A DNA stretch of 64,000 nucleotides, taken from contig AP026547.1 in assembly GCA_026075535.2 (NCBI GenBank), forward strand, positions 9,548,001-9,612,000. The letters are read 5' to 3'. Made by a program: the position numbers and the translations under genes. The stretch comes from Tricholoma matsutake (taxonomy: Eukaryota > Basidiomycota > Agaricomycetes > Agaricales > Tricholomataceae). Of this stretch, positions 1 through 10,734 are shown in pieces (the first letter of the stretch is position 1; every line of letters begins with the position of its first letter). The notes beneath the pieces are model-generated. The model saw only the letters and a list, made by a program, of their open reading frames with translations. It had not been told where the DNA came from and did no database searches.

Positions 1-1
1 C

Positions 2-352
2 ATGTCCAGACTCCATCCCGTCTTCCATGTCGTCAAATTGCTTCCAGCTCCCCCAGATCCGTTCCCGGGATGCCATTCACACCCACCACCACCACCTACA
101 GTGATCGAGGGAGAACCCCAATATGAAGTCGAGTCAATCTTGGACAGCCGTTTGCGTCGAGGAAAACTCCAGTATTTGGTACATTGGAAGGGTTATGGGT
201 ATGAGGAGAACTCATGGGTCGAAGAGTCTGACGTAAATGCCCCTCGGTTAATCAAGGAATTCCACCGACGACACACTGCTGCACTGCGTCGCATTCAAGT
301 CACGGACTTTGGTCGTATACGATTTCGAATGCATCGGGGCAATGCATCTTAG
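2..352 (+). CDS. 3' end of Ty3/gypsy chromovirus pol (element E0)
   Basis: The ORF enters from outside the window and encodes the C-terminus of a Ty3/gypsy polyprotein. It contains the stretch after the GPF/Y module (MSRLHPVFHVVKLLP) followed by a chromodomain (YEVESILDSRLRRGKLQYLV, then HWKGY and NSWVEE). It is almost identical to the end of the complete element at 19635-23537, differing by a few substitutions, so the two belong to one family. In chromoviruses the chromodomain directs integrase toward modified chromatin. The stop codon is followed by a polypurine tract (351-360) and an LTR at 364. The 5' part and the other LTR lie outside the window, so it cannot be said whether the copy is intact. 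The ATG at position 2 is internal, not a true start. Confidence 0.93.
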   Translation: MSRLHPVFHVVKLLPAPPDPFPGCHSHPPPPPTVIEGEPQYEVESILDSRLRRGKLQYLVHWKGYGYEENSWVEESDVNAPRLIKEFHRRHTAALRRIQVTDFGRIRFRMHRGNAS

Positions 353-363
353 AGAGGGGGTGA

Positions 364-788
364 TGTAAGGGGACTAAGGGGGTGCCCTGTGTGTTTTTCC
401 TATTTTTTATGTTCGTCCCATATTTTTCCCCACCTCATTTCCTTCTATTCTTCATTTTCTATGATTTTTCCGGATTTTATTACTAATTTTCCCTTGCTAT
501 CGTGTTTGTATATGTTGACACTTTTATATTTAGAGGCGGAGTACCCTTCCGACACATACCCCTTGGTATGATGTCATTCGGCGGCCTTGATCTGCCTATC
601 TCCGCCTTTTTCTATTTTTAGGTTATATTTGATTTTTGTCGTCTTCACATATACTGGGCATCAGCAAGGGGATCCTTAGAGTTTTCTCTTCGGATTTCCC
701 TTTGCTAGGTGCGCCCCCAATGCCTGTATTATGTAGTATAATTTTAACTTCGGATTTCCCTTTGCTAGAGGCTTAGGTTGCCCTTATA
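364..788 (+). repeat. 3' LTR of E0, long variant
   Basis: The LTR starts TGTAAGGGG and ends CCCTTATA, as do the LTRs at 17988-18353 and 23549-23914. It is 425 bp rather than 366 bp. A 59-bp insertion near the 3' end (about 709-767) is bordered by two copies of a 20-bp stretch, TTCGGATTTCCCTTTGCTAG. The self-priming decamer AGAGTTTTCT is at 678-687. The next five bases (ACACC, 789-793) would be the target duplication, but the partner LTR is outside the window. Confidence 0.85.
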
Positions 789-793
789 ACACC

Positions 794-1302
794 TGCATCT
801 GCTTTGAACTTGACATGTAGGTCCTCATAGAGATCTTGTGTGCTTGTGAACTTCTTGATGGGCTATTTCAATGTCTTAGTGCTCTTTTTCAGACAATGTG
901 GAATTGGTAACTGACTATATGGGGCCTATAGCTGTCATTGTCAGAGCTATTGAATTCTGATCCTTCATTATTCCTCTCCACTGTTCTGACTGATTGATGT
1001 CAGGTGGAAGGTCTATCTTCAAGACTGCTTATGCTTTCAGTCCTTTTCCTCGTGTTTCCATTGTTTTGGACCCATTTGGACTTGATTGCAACATGTCTTG
1101 CCTTCTGGTTGTGCCTGTAATGCTCCTGGCAGGACTTGCAAGCTTTATGTTTGCCATCACTAGGCACCTTCTTTTTGCACCAGAGTTTAGCACAGTTTGT
1201 CAACATTGTCAGAGCTGAGGAATATCCATGTAGCGTCAGGTATCACTCAGATTGTTTAGATTTGTAATAATTCCTTTTTTGGGAAATGTCATAGTGGGGG
1301 GG
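794..1302 (-). pseudogene. Fragment of a repeated fungal gene with a Cys cluster
   Basis: The minus strand at 1206-1000 encodes a basic 68-residue stretch with a cysteine pattern (C-x4-WCKKK, then KACKSCQEHYRHNQKAR) resembling the N-terminus of many repeat-associated basidiomycete proteins. A diverged copy in the opposite orientation is at 36463-36912, and similarity runs into the untranslated upstream part on both sides. Reading continues past a TGA (after EDRPST), which is shared by both copies. Downstream coding is cut at 788 by the E0 LTR. The function is not known; nucleic-acid binding through zinc is only a guess. Confidence 0.5.
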
Positions 1303-1925
1303 GTGTTTGCTGGTGTGAAATCAGGTGCATCAAAGGTAATGGCTATCACCACTCAGTGGTGCTTCATCAGATGGGCACAAAATTTGACCAGAACACAGAT
1401 ATAAGTGGTCTTTTACCAGAAAAAAATCAACAAGATGATCAGGCAGGATTTGAGGAAGCTTCTCTATTAGTGATGGTGTGGTGTATAATTTGATCAAACA
1501 AGCCACAACTAACTTCAAGTTACTTTATGGGTCAAACAATGAGCACTAACTTGAAGCAATACTGCTGAGTCAGCCTCCTGCCCATGCCCTCTGGAAGAGT
1601 CTGTGATTGCTCACTGTAGTTTTCATTCTCAGCTTTCCCACAGTTTGATTGTCCAGAACCTTCTTTTTTGTAACTCTTCCACAATAGACATCACCACCAT
1701 TATGAGTGACTGTCCAATGTCCATTTTAGTCATATATTTAATCACCCACTTGTATGATTACACAATCAATTTTGAATAAAACAATTTGCTGCATTCAGTT
1801 ATACAGCCTCAACACATCGCATCTCAGATTGGATCAAATACTCATCTCATTAATGGCCAGTACCAGCTCCCCCAATGTTGCACCAATCCTATTGTATTTC
1901 CATTGAAATAAACTGCTCCTATCAG
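1303..1925. other. No recognisable gene
   Basis: AT-rich stretch with only short ORFs on either strand and no motif I recognise. A G10 run lies at about 1297-1306. It separates the minus-strand fragment from the DUF6589 pseudogene and may hold decayed upstream exons of the latter. Confidence 0.4.
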
Positions 1926-4290
1926 ACTTTCTGTTGGCTCTGCTCTCCAATGTTCAGTTGTCAACTGATCCACTTGTAAATGATCTGAAGATCAAGTTGG
2001 ACAAAATTGTCACTGCATTATTGAATACAAGTGCTAACACAATGCAAGCCCAACATGGTGCAATGAAGCAGCTCTACCAGGCCAAAGTTATTGAACTAGC
2101 TAAGCCAGATCATGGATTCCACTTCAGCACGTCAAATGTGTCCATTGGACAATTGGAAAGTTTTCAAATGGATGAAGTGGCAACCAGGATGGCTCATGTC
2201 GTGCCATTCTTGTGGGATCTGTTGGATACTCTGCTGCTGACACATGGAATGGGGACTATTTTGATGCAGGAAGGTGATCACAATGAACAGGATAACCTGG
2301 CAGACAAGGGGCTAGAGGGTGTATTTCTTAATGCAGCACCCAGTGACCACAATCACACAAAGAAAATGCACCAGCAGGACCAGAAGCTGGCTCCATTCAA
2401 ATTGTGAGTGCTGCATCAGTATGCATGAGATAAGGGGAGGATTTACGATTGCAAACTGTAGAAAAAGGTTATTATTCTGAGCATCATGGTACACAGTTTA
2501 AACAGAAATGTGAATGCCTTGCAAAGTATCATTGCCATGTTTCTCCAGGCAAGCAAGACACCTGTTCAAGTTATCAATACCCTTGGCCTTTCAATTTCTA
2601 CCTCCTCTGTAGACCACATGGTTGATTCATTATCATCTAAATCCGCAAATAACTTATGAGACCTTGGACAAACACTTCTGGCATGCTATGCCTATGACAA
2701 TTTTGACATTGACTTGAAGACACATGTGCCAACCGCTGACAAGCCAACTGACATGCTTAAGCACCTCACATCTGCAATATGCTTCCCCCTTGAACATGGC
2801 ATTACCTGTGAGGACATGCAGTGCTCAGACTTGCTTTGGGCAAAGTTGCAACTAAATCCATATGCAAATTCATCTGACATCCCTCCCAGCATCACTATGG
2901 AACAGCTCTTAAGCATCCATCCCAAACCCAATCCAGAGCAATTTGGCAGCCTTAGCCATCATGATTGCTACAATTCATGGAAATTTCTATTTGATCTTGT
3001 TCACCAGGGACCCATTCCTTTTCATGCAGTACAGACAAAGATTGGAAAGCCAGATATAATCAAACAAATACTGGTTACAAAAACCCCAATCACCCCAGCT
3101 CATGCCATGAACTGCAGCAACTCATCAGTGTCAGGGAACATTGAAACCATCTTAAATCTTATAGAACAAGGCAGCTTAGGTGATCCAAATGACATAGATA
3201 CGAAATTTGAAGTAGTCAATGTCAGCCCTTTTGTTGTCCTATTCCATAGGGATCTCAGCACAGGCAATCAGATTCTTAGCATACTACAATAATGTGCAAT
3301 AGAGAAGACACCATGGAACTGATTACAATACACAATATTTGTTCCAGGACTTTTTCACATCAAGATGGCATGCACTGATGCTGTATGGAGGGCATTCCTC
3401 AAGCCATTATCTGCCCATTTAGAGCACACATCCCTCATGCAAGGTGTTGCAAAACTTTGATCAAATGAAACTGGTACCATTGGCTCAAATCCTGGGTTTC
3501 AATGTATGCATCAGGTGATCAGACATTCAGGGATCTGTCATCATCTGGATTGCTGGAGAATTGAAGTGAACCAATGGAAGAACATGACATTGGAGCAATT
3601 CACTACATCTGAACCCACCCTTGAAGAGCTTAAGTTAATTGCAGATTATTTGGCACTAAACTATGTCTCAAATACTTGGCTGGTCCCCAAGAGAAGGAAA
3701 CCAGCTGATCTCTGTGATCAACAACTTGAAAATGGACTGCTCTTGAATCAATGCTGTCTTCTGTATGAGGAGCTAATGTATGCAATGAACACTGGTGACA
3801 TCATAAGGGTTGAGACTTGCTTGGTGTCTTGGATCATTACTTTCAAGGCCATAAGGAAGCACAAATATGTGTTTCATACCACATGCTTTCTCTCTGAGGT
3901 TCACTTCCTATATCCAGCTGGTTTAAAGAGGGCAGTCAGATATCATATAATTGTTAACCTGAGTGGCAAAGAAGGCAAGTATCGGGCAGTCGATTGGTGT
4001 GTTGAACTGGACAATCTCTTGACCAAGGTACATGTTTCATAATGTCATCCTCTTTATCCTGACATATTCTCCCAGACTGAGCATGGTGGGTAATTCTCAA
4101 ATTCTATAGTCAATCAAATCATAAAGAAGTCACCACTGGTGCAGACATATTGCAGTATTTGGGCTGCCATTGACATCAACTTTTGTTTGACATCACTCAC
4201 ATTGTTGCATTCAGATCCTCATATGAGCAACATGTTCAAGATGCTACATGATCATTTTATTGTCAACAAGCTGCATGAATTTATCAAAGG
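1926..4290 (+). pseudogene. DUF6589-family protein, decayed
   Basis: Three long stretches (1934-2407, 2468-3292, 3506-4042) all lie in the same frame and together follow the order of DUF6589 proteins, a family expanded in Agaricomycetes with unknown function. Recognisable blocks are VPFLWDLLDTLL near 2210, the VIILSIMVHS block at 2468, CYAYDNFDIDLKTHVP around 2686, LKHLTS and LEHGIT, KTPITPAHAM near 3080, DCWRIEV near 3555, LLYEELMYAMNTGDI near 3760, and YPAGLKRAVRYHI followed by VDWCVELDNL near 3910-4010. Weak similarity (MSNMFKMLHDHF) continues to about 4290. In-frame stops at about 2405-2461, 2656 and 3290 plus a broken patch at 3293-3505 indicate a pseudogene. A GT..AG stretch at 2404-2461 looks like an intron but does not restore the frame. 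Confidence 0.72.
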
Positions 4291-4356
4291 TTGAAGAACT
4301 AAGTATAAGTTTTTATTGCATGCTAAGGGAGATGTATTCAGTACTGGCAGTAATAA

Positions 4357-4715
4357 TTAATGAATTGGTGACATACCATTATGTCCTTGAGCACCACAGA
4401 GCCCAGGTAGTTGGAGCACAAGGCTTGGATGCAGGTGCAACTGTACTTGTGGAGGTAACACGAGATTCATTGTGAGTGAGGGAAGGGCAGGTGGTGGTTG
4501 TAGGCATGCTATCAATGAGAGGATCTTGGATCCCCCCTTGTCAACTCTCTCCCATCTTGTCTCCTTCTGTAAATCATCCAACAATTGAATCTTGAAAACA
4601 TGTGTGCACTCAACAATGTGGTCTAGGACTTTGGTTGGCATGGCAGGGGCAATGCCAACATCTGGGAGTGAGGCTCATCCATAGATTAATACAGTTTTTG
4701 CCTCCTGACAGTTGT
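4357..4715 (-). pseudogene. 3' part of a host-type ORF split by the copia insertion
   Basis: On the minus strand this piece reads PTKVLDHIVECTHVFKIQLL, then DDLQKETRWERVDKGG and a proline-rich tail. Its upstream end joins exactly to the minus-strand reading at 10735-10990 (MTDEDFVLWEAPDN) when the element at 4716-10729 and one copy of its 5-bp target duplication are removed. The junction codons read P-D-N-C-Q-E-A-K without a frame break. A TGA follows shortly after (IYG*ASLPD). I recognise the style of a dispersed, conserved hypothetical basidiomycete protein but not its function. Confidence 0.6.
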
Positions 4716-4985
4716 TGAAAGATTACACTCAGTGTTTCATGGGCAAACAACTGAGGTAGCGAAATGGGGTGCGATGTATAAGACCAACTACAACTATGTA
4801 CGTAAATGTGTCAACAAGACTTGGGAAGGGGCACATAGAGAAGATAAGGGCAAAGGGTGTAGCAAGAAGTATCTAAACGAGTCACGGGAATGTCAACAGA
4901 TGTAGATGACAAGTGGTGGTGGCACAAAGGTGAGTCGATGTGGTGACACATTGTGGGAAGGCCGATATCGTCTTGTATTCCAACA
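4716..4985 (-). repeat. Copia LTR (outer, 3' in element sense)
   Basis: 270-bp LTR. In element sense it starts TGTTGGAATAC at 4985 and ends TTTCA at 4716. It is more diverged than the LTR at 10460-10729, with many C/T and G/A differences, and borders the target duplication GTTGT at 4711-4715. Two extra bases (CA in element sense, 4986-4987) separate it from the inverted integrase half. Confidence 0.88.
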
Positions 4986-6048
4986 TGTTGAAGTCCCGGG
5001 GCACCGAGCAGAGGTTCACGGTCCATGACACCCCAGAGCACAATGGCATTGCAGAGCGTCAAAACCAGACCATTCTCGAGCATGTCTGAGCTTTACTCCA
5101 TGCGAGTGGTCTCCCTAGGAACCTGTGGGAAGAAGCAGCCCACCACGTCGTTTGGTTGATGAACAGGACGTCGACAAAAGCTGTTGAGGGTATGACACCC
5201 TATGAGGCTCTCTTTGGCAAAAAGCCTGACTTGAGGAACATTTGTGAGTGGGGAGAGAAGGTGTGGGTTCGTGTTGAGGAAGCTGGTGACAAGTTGGGTG
5301 GTTGGGTATGAGAGGGACATTGGGTGGGAGTGGATGAGAACAGCAATGGGTACCGAATCTATTGGCCCGACAAACAAACTGTCAGAATTGAGCAGAACAT
5401 TTACTTTAATCCTAATTGCTCGCCAACCTCTCCTCTCGAGAAGGAGAATGCAGGGTTTGATGAGATGAAGGTTGACAAAATTGTGCACAATGACAACACC
5501 GCAGCAACAACAATGCCCCCCATTGAAACACCTCCCGAATCCCATGATGCAGAGCTCGAAATGCCAACTGACACTCAACCAGAACCTGCCCAATGCATTC
5601 AAAAACCAAGTGTAAGAGTCTGCGCACTCCTCGAGGGACACAGTGTCACATCTGCATGACCATCCGACTCCTCACCACCGGTGTACAGCCACCTACTGTT
5701 GATGAAGAAGAGATGCCAAATCTTGTGGAGGTTGAGGATGATGATGATGAGCTAGAGGAATATTTGTTGGTAGTGGAGGTTAGTGAAGTTGAGGCTTTAG
5801 ATCCCTGAAATCTAGCAGAGGCAGAAAAATGGCCTGACTGGCTGCAATGGGAGGAAGGCATTCGCGAGGAACTCACTATGCTTGAGAAAACCAGAACATG
5901 GGAACTCATCGATCCTCCAGCCGGTGCCAATGTTGTAGGCTCTAAGTGGGTGTTCCACACAAAGAAAGATGCAGCGGGTCATATCACATGCCACAAAGCA
6001 CAACTCATTGCTCAAGGCTTCTCACAAGTTCCTGGCATCAACTACTTC

Positions 6049-6182
6049 GACACCTTTGCCCCTGTCACCTGGCTCGCATCAATATGAGCTGTTCTTGCCA
6101 TTGCTGCTGCTGATCGACACCTTCGCCCCCGTCACCTGGCTTGCATCAATACAAGCTGTTCTTGCCGTTGCCACTGCTGAGG
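6049..6182 (+). repeat. 67-bp tandem duplication inside RT
   Basis: Two adjacent copies (6049-6115 and 6116-6182) each start GACACCTT and run through the codons for FAPVTWLASI. They differ at several positions, so the duplication is not recent. Because 67 is not a multiple of three, it shifts the RT frame. Confidence 0.8.
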
Positions 6183-6375
6183 ACCTTGAGCTCCATCAGA
6201 TTGACATCAAAAGTGCATACCTCAATGGAGAACTCACAGATTGTGAGGTCATCTACATGGCCCAGCTGCCTGGTTACCATGCACCAAACTTGAAGGGCAA
6301 GGTGTGCCATCTTCGAAAGACCCTCTACGGCCTCAAACAGTCCGGCCGTTGTTGGTATCAAAAGCTCATGGACAT

Positions 6376-7030
6376 TGTTACAATTTTCCTTGTAACTCAT
6401 GGAACCCGACGCACCCAATGATCCCCTCCAGACAGGAGGCACCCCTTGATTCATGCCTAGGGCATGTCCTTGGCACCAGACACACACACGACACATGCCG
6501 ACTGTATGCATTTGATCCCCTTCCCGTGGAAGGCACCCTTGACGCATGGTGACTCCATGCACCCAAACCCACTCCCACACATGCTGTGATATGACAACCC
6601 CCTGACATGAGGTCCATGATGTCGGACTCTCACAATCAACATGCTGTGCCGCAGCACTCCATGACATCGGATGCCTCATGCCTTGCATGAGGCCTATTGT
6701 TTCTATTCTTACTTGATACACATCTATCTTTCCGATTAGATGATAAGGACCTCCCTCGTAGTATAAGTACTGCAACTCGTAGTAGGGATGTCCTTAGTTT
6801 AGATCTAGGCAATCTACAGCCTTAACTTGTGAACTTGTGAACTTACTCGAAACCACTAAGGAAGCCCCTTAGTGCATGAACCTGAATGACTCTATGCAGA
6901 AGGCCTGCTAGAGTGCACTATCTCTCTTATGTCGGACGCTCCGAGTAAGACTAGTGCTGAACAACTTGTCGAGGAAGCACCTCATCAACAACATTGACTA
7001 GATCGAGTGGTTGAGGCTTCGCCCTTAACA
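6376..7030. mobile_element. Solo LTR inserted in the copia RT
   Basis: A 655-bp block starting TGTTACAATTTTCC and ending GCCCTTAACA interrupts the RT between KLMDI and MSKLKFS. It is flanked by a perfect 5-bp duplication, GACAT at 6371-6375 and 7031-7035. The ends form the short inverted repeat TGTTA/TAACA typical of LTRs, and no internal coding region is present, so it is a solo LTR left by recombination. A TATA-like AGTATAAGTA lies near 6760. No other copy is in the window, so its element type is unknown. Confidence 0.85.
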
Positions 7031-8096
7031 GACATCATGTCCAAGCTAAAGTTTTCAAGGTGCGAGGTTGACCAAGCTGTGTTTTTTTGTCAAAACGAGA
7101 GCTTGTTGATCATCATCTTGGTGCATGTTGATGACTGCACCATTGCCACATCAACCATTGCTCTCGTCGTGAACTTCAAAAGGGAAATCTCCAAGCATGT
7201 TGAGATAACTGATCTGGGCGAGTTACATTGGCTATTAGGCATCAAAATCAAAAGGGATAGGGAACAACGCACCATCCACCTCACCCAGAAGTCCTACATT
7301 GAATCCATCCTTTGCCGCTATCATTTTGATGAGTTGAAGCCCGTATCATTGCCTATGGAGCCTCATATCCATCTCACAACAGCCCAATCACCTCAAACAG
7401 CAGAGGAATTTGCAGCCATGCGAGATGTCCCCTACCACAAAGCTGTGGGATTGTTGATGTATGCGGCACTTGGCACTCGTCCTGACATAGCCTTTGCTGT
7501 GCAAACAGTCTCATATTTTTTGTCAAAACCCGGAATTGCCCATTGGGATGCCGTCAAATGCATTTTTTGTTATCTCAAGGGCACAAAGGACTTCTGGCTC
7601 ACCTTTGGCCATGAGAAAACTGACCTGAAGGGCTTTGCAGACGCTGATGGAAACATGGCCAAAGATCATCATGCCATCTCCAGCTACGCACTCATAATCA
7701 ATGGAGGTGCCGTATCCTGGTGCGCCGAATGCCAGGAGATCGTCTCATTGTCAACCACCAAGAGTGAGTATGTTGCCATCACCCATGCAGCCAAAGAAAT
7801 CCTTTGGATGCAGTCGCTTTTTGAACAAATTTTCGGCACCAAACTTGCCCCGACCACACTCCTTTCCAACAACCAATCTGCCATCGCACTCACCCAAGAT
7901 CACCAGTACCATGCTTGAACAAAACACATCGACATTCACTACCATTTCATCTGTTGGATAGTCAAGGACAATGCAATCAAACTCATCTATTGTCCTACCA
8001 AAGACATGACTGCCGATGCGCTTACCAAGCCTCTCCCATCCCCCAAAGCAAAGCACTTTGCATCACAATTTGGCCTCTTGCCATCTTGAGGGGGAG

Positions 8097-8366
8097 TCTT
8101 GGAATACAAGACGATATTGGCCTTCCCACGACATGTCACCACATTGACTCTCCTTTGCGCCGCCGCCACTTGTCATCTACATCCATTGACATTCCCACAA
8201 CTCGTTTAGATACTTCTTGCTACACCCTTTGCCCTTATCTTCTCTATGTGCCCCTTCCCAAGTCTTATTGACACATTTACGTACATAGTTGTAGTTGGTC
8301 TTATACATCGCACCCCATTTCGCTACCTCAGTTGTTTGCCCACAAAACACTGAGCATATTCTTTCA
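8097..8366 (+). repeat. Copia LTR inside the inverted segment
   Basis: 270-bp LTR in plus orientation following the polypurine tract of the inverted pol half. It begins TCTTGGAATAC (the second base mutated from the usual TG) and ends TTCTTTCA. It is the natural 3' LTR of the plus-strand pol half. Confidence 0.9.
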
Positions 8367-8409
8367 CAGGGCCCATAACCTGAAAGAATATGCTCAGTGT
8401 TTCGTGGGC
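8338..8409. repeat. 72-bp palindrome at the inversion breakpoint
   Basis: The last 29 bp of the LTR (8338-8366) are repeated as their reverse complement at 8381-8409 with one mismatch. The 14-base spacer (8367-8380) is CAGGGCCCATAACC, which is the complement of the copia primer-binding site. The right arm stops abruptly and joins integrase sequence at 8410. Confidence 0.9.
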
Positions 8410-10394
8410 TTCAAGTATGTGATAAATTCTTTGTCTTTATACTCCCTGCCTGAATCAGAGTGCAGGACTTTGATGTGCACACTGAGCTGAGTCTCGTACC
8501 ATGCCTCCACTTTCTTGTAGGTGACAGGTTGTTCACTTTTCTTTCAGAGGAGATCGAGCTTTGTAAAGCTTGTGTGGTCATCAGAGTATGTAACATAGTA
8601 CTGCCTTCTGCCTTTTGTCTCAACTGGTGCTGGTCCCCATAGGTCGCTGTGGATGATTCCACCAACCTCAGTGGCACGCTTGCCCTGTCATTTCTTTGCG
8701 ACAGGCTTTTGTGTGGCTTTGGCATACACACACAACTCGCAAAAGAATGGGGTGCCATCGGTGCTTGACTCAAGCTTCATGCCAGTCACGAAACCATTTT
8801 GGACAAGCCTCTTGGCAATGTCAGGTGAAATGTGGCCCATACAATGGTGGAACAGGTCCAGGGTAAGTGTATCTATAGCTGCATTTGCTGACTTTGCCTC
8901 ATGTGTTACACGATACAGCTGCCCAACCTTTGGGAGCTCTCCGATGTGTGTACCATCTGGTCCCATGATTTTGCACTTTCCACCACCAAATGTGACAGTA
9001 AAGCCACAGTCATTGAGTCGCCCAACAGACACCAAGGTGTAACCGACCTCTGGAGAGTAGAGTACCTCTGTAATCTTCAGGTGCGAGATATTGGCTCCAT
9101 CTGGGACATCAATTACCATCTCGCCTTTCCCTATAGCTCTAAAGATTTGCTTGTTGGCAGCTTGGAATGGTTTGGGGGGGATTTCAACAAAATTTTGCAT
9201 GGCGCTGCGGTATGGCATGATATGACTGGTGCACCCTGAGTCATAGATTTCAGCTTGCATTTCTCTGACAATCTCAACTCCAGTTATGAGGCATTCCTCT
9301 AGGCCAGCTGAGTCTGTGTCAATGTCAGAGCATGAGCTGTGCTTGTCACTACTGATCCCAGGTAACTCCTCAGCATCACTGCCTTCTCCTGAATCCTCAG
9401 CCTCTGTGAACCAATCACTATCAGGTGCAGGACTCTCCCCTGGCTCGCTCGTGAGGAACCAGTCTGACTCATCTCCAGAGTTGATGTCTTCCACATCGAA
9501 GGTGGCAAAAGCTTCATCGCTTTTGGATCCTGACTCCTGAGTGGCATTCGCAGACCCACTTTTCTTCTTGGGATTGTCCTTCTTTTTGCTGCCATCCCCT
9601 TTTTTATTGGAGTCCTTGATGGGCTTTTTGCACTGGTGCTTGAAGTGTCCCTCCTCACCACAGTTCCAACAGCACTTCTTCTTGTCCTGTCTAACTGATG
9701 ACACAGTCATAACCTCATCTTTGTCATCCTTGGAGGATCTACCACCTCGATGTGAGCGGTGAGCAACATTCCACTCTGACTCCTCTGAAATGAGCGCAAT
9801 TAGCTCATCTGGATCAACAGTCTTGGTAGTGGCATACAGTCGCACATTGGCGAGGAGAGTCGATGCAAAGTTGGAGAGGTGGACTGGGAGTGAAGAGATG
9901 ATGGTGGAACGGTAATCCTTCTCTTCAATGGTCACACCATACGTGGCTAACTCTTCTCGTTTTACTCGCAGGCTATCAAGGAACTCCTGGATACTGCCTT
10001 TCTCTGGACATCGTGACTCCATGAACCATGTGCAAAGGTCTGCCTGTGTGAAGGCTCCCTTTTGTGTGTACTCCGCTGTGATCAGGTCCCAGCGGTCCTT
10101 CAACAGGAACTTTGCATGGATGCAAATGAGGGTTGAGTCGGGGATCCAGTGTGTGAGCAAGGCTTTCGTGGTCTTCTCGTCATGATCCCATTTGGCCATC
10201 TCATCAGATTCTGTTTGTGTTGGGGGGGACACTGCTGGAACTGGTCGCGGGGTCATACCATCAAAGTGGCCCCACAATCCCTTGGCCTCAATCACCTCCT
10301 CAAAATGGATGGAGAACACTGTCCAGTTCATGCCCATTGGCATAAGCTTAGGCATGGAGGAGGGAAGGATATCAGTGGTCAATGTGGCAGACAT
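8410..10394 (-). pseudogene. Copia gag, protease and integrase N-terminal half
   Basis: The 568-codon ORF (10394 to 8688) begins MSATLTTDILP. Domains in order: UBN2/gag capsid-like region (about residues 20-210), zinc knuckle CWNCGEEGHFKHQC (about 245-258), an acidic linker, protease with catalytic Asp in YDSGCTSH (about 385), and a GAG-pre-integrase HHCC finger ending CELCVYAKATQKP. After a TGA at 8688 (probably an Arg codon originally) the same reading continues through IHSDLWGP and VLHSDSGREY, which carry two of the three integrase catalytic residues, and ends at 8410 in EFITYLK. The missing half lies inverted at 4988. In Ty1/copia elements this region makes the particle and the integrating enzyme. 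Confidence 0.9.
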
Positions 10395-10445
10395 GGTGAG
10401 TTCGCGGCGTGGTCTCGAAGCAGATTCTGATTTAGTTAGCTAGCG

Positions 10446-10459
10446 CAGGGCCCATAACC
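10446..10459 (-). other. Primer-binding site, half-tRNA-iMet type
   Basis: In element sense GGTTATGGGCCCTG directly follows the LTR end TTTCA. Its complement contains CCCATAACC, the anticodon stem-loop of initiator tRNA-Met with anticodon CAT. Half-tRNA priming of this kind is known for Drosophila copia. The copia element at 49759 has the same site. Confidence 0.75.
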
Positions 10460-10729
10460 TGAAAGAATATGCTCAGTGTTTTGTGGGCAAACAACTGAGG
10501 TAGCGAAACGGGGTGCAATGTATAAGACCAACTACAACTATGTACGTAAACATGTCAACAAGACTTGGGAAGGGGCACATAGAGAAGATAAGGGAAAAGG
10601 GTGTAGCAAGAAGTATCTAAATGAGTCACGGGAATGTCAATGGATGTAGACGACAAGTGGCGGCAGCGCAAAGGCGAGTCGACGTGGTGACATGTTGCGG
10701 GAAGGCCGATATTGTCTTGTATTCCAACA
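10460..10729 (-). repeat. Copia LTR (outer, 5' in element sense)
   Basis: 270-bp LTR, TGTTGGAATAC at 10729 to TTTCA at 10460 in element sense. It is flanked by GTTGT at 10730-10734, matching the duplication at 4711-4715. Confidence 0.92.
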
Positions 10730-10734
10730 GTTGT

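Larger units (their letters stand above)
4988..8090 (+). pseudogene. Copia integrase C-terminal half, reverse transcriptase and RNase H
   Basis: The integrase half starts in RGTEQRFTVHDTPEHNGIAE with the catalytic Glu region retained (HNGIAERQNQTILEHV). RT begins about 5878 (GTWEL-type block, then GSKWVFHTKKDA) and continues to KTLYGLKQSGRCWYQKLMDI at 6370. It resumes after a solo LTR at 7031, with the polymerase aspartates in VHVDDC (about 7123-7140). RNase H follows with ADADGN near 7636, and KHIDIHYH near 7923. The end is SQFGLLPS with a stop at about 8087 and a polypurine tract. Several stops and frameshifts occur: TGA at about 5084 and at 7916 where the family has Arg, a 67-bp duplication at 6049, and the LTR insertion. 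It is inverted relative to the gag half at 8410-10394. Confidence 0.88.
4716..10729 (-). mobile_element. Ty1/copia element with an internal inversion (autointegration-like)
   Basis: The unit is bounded by two 270-bp LTRs in minus orientation (4716-4985 and 10460-10729) and flanked by GTTGT at 4711-4715 and 10730-10734, so it is one insertion read right to left. The gag, protease and first half of integrase run on the minus strand (10394 to 8410). The second half of integrase, reverse transcriptase, RNase H and a further LTR (8097-8366) run on the plus strand (4988-8366), inverted relative to the rest. Both breakpoints fall at the same integrase site, with TTGAA on each side (8410-8414 complement and 4988-4992). 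This is the arrangement expected when element cDNA ends attack an internal site. A solo LTR (6376-7030) later entered the inverted part. Confidence 0.85.

Noticed and set aside
2404..2461. 58-bp intron in the DUF6589 gene.
   Set aside because: Good GT..AG signals, but removal leaves downstream codons out of frame, so it is not asserted.
5093..5641. 182-codon minus-strand ORF.
   Set aside because: Antisense to the copia integrase-RT hinge, which shows clear family motifs on the plus strand.
6146..6775. 209-codon minus-strand ORF and overlapping ORFs.
   Set aside because: They run through the boundary of a solo LTR inserted in the RT gene; no family resemblance.
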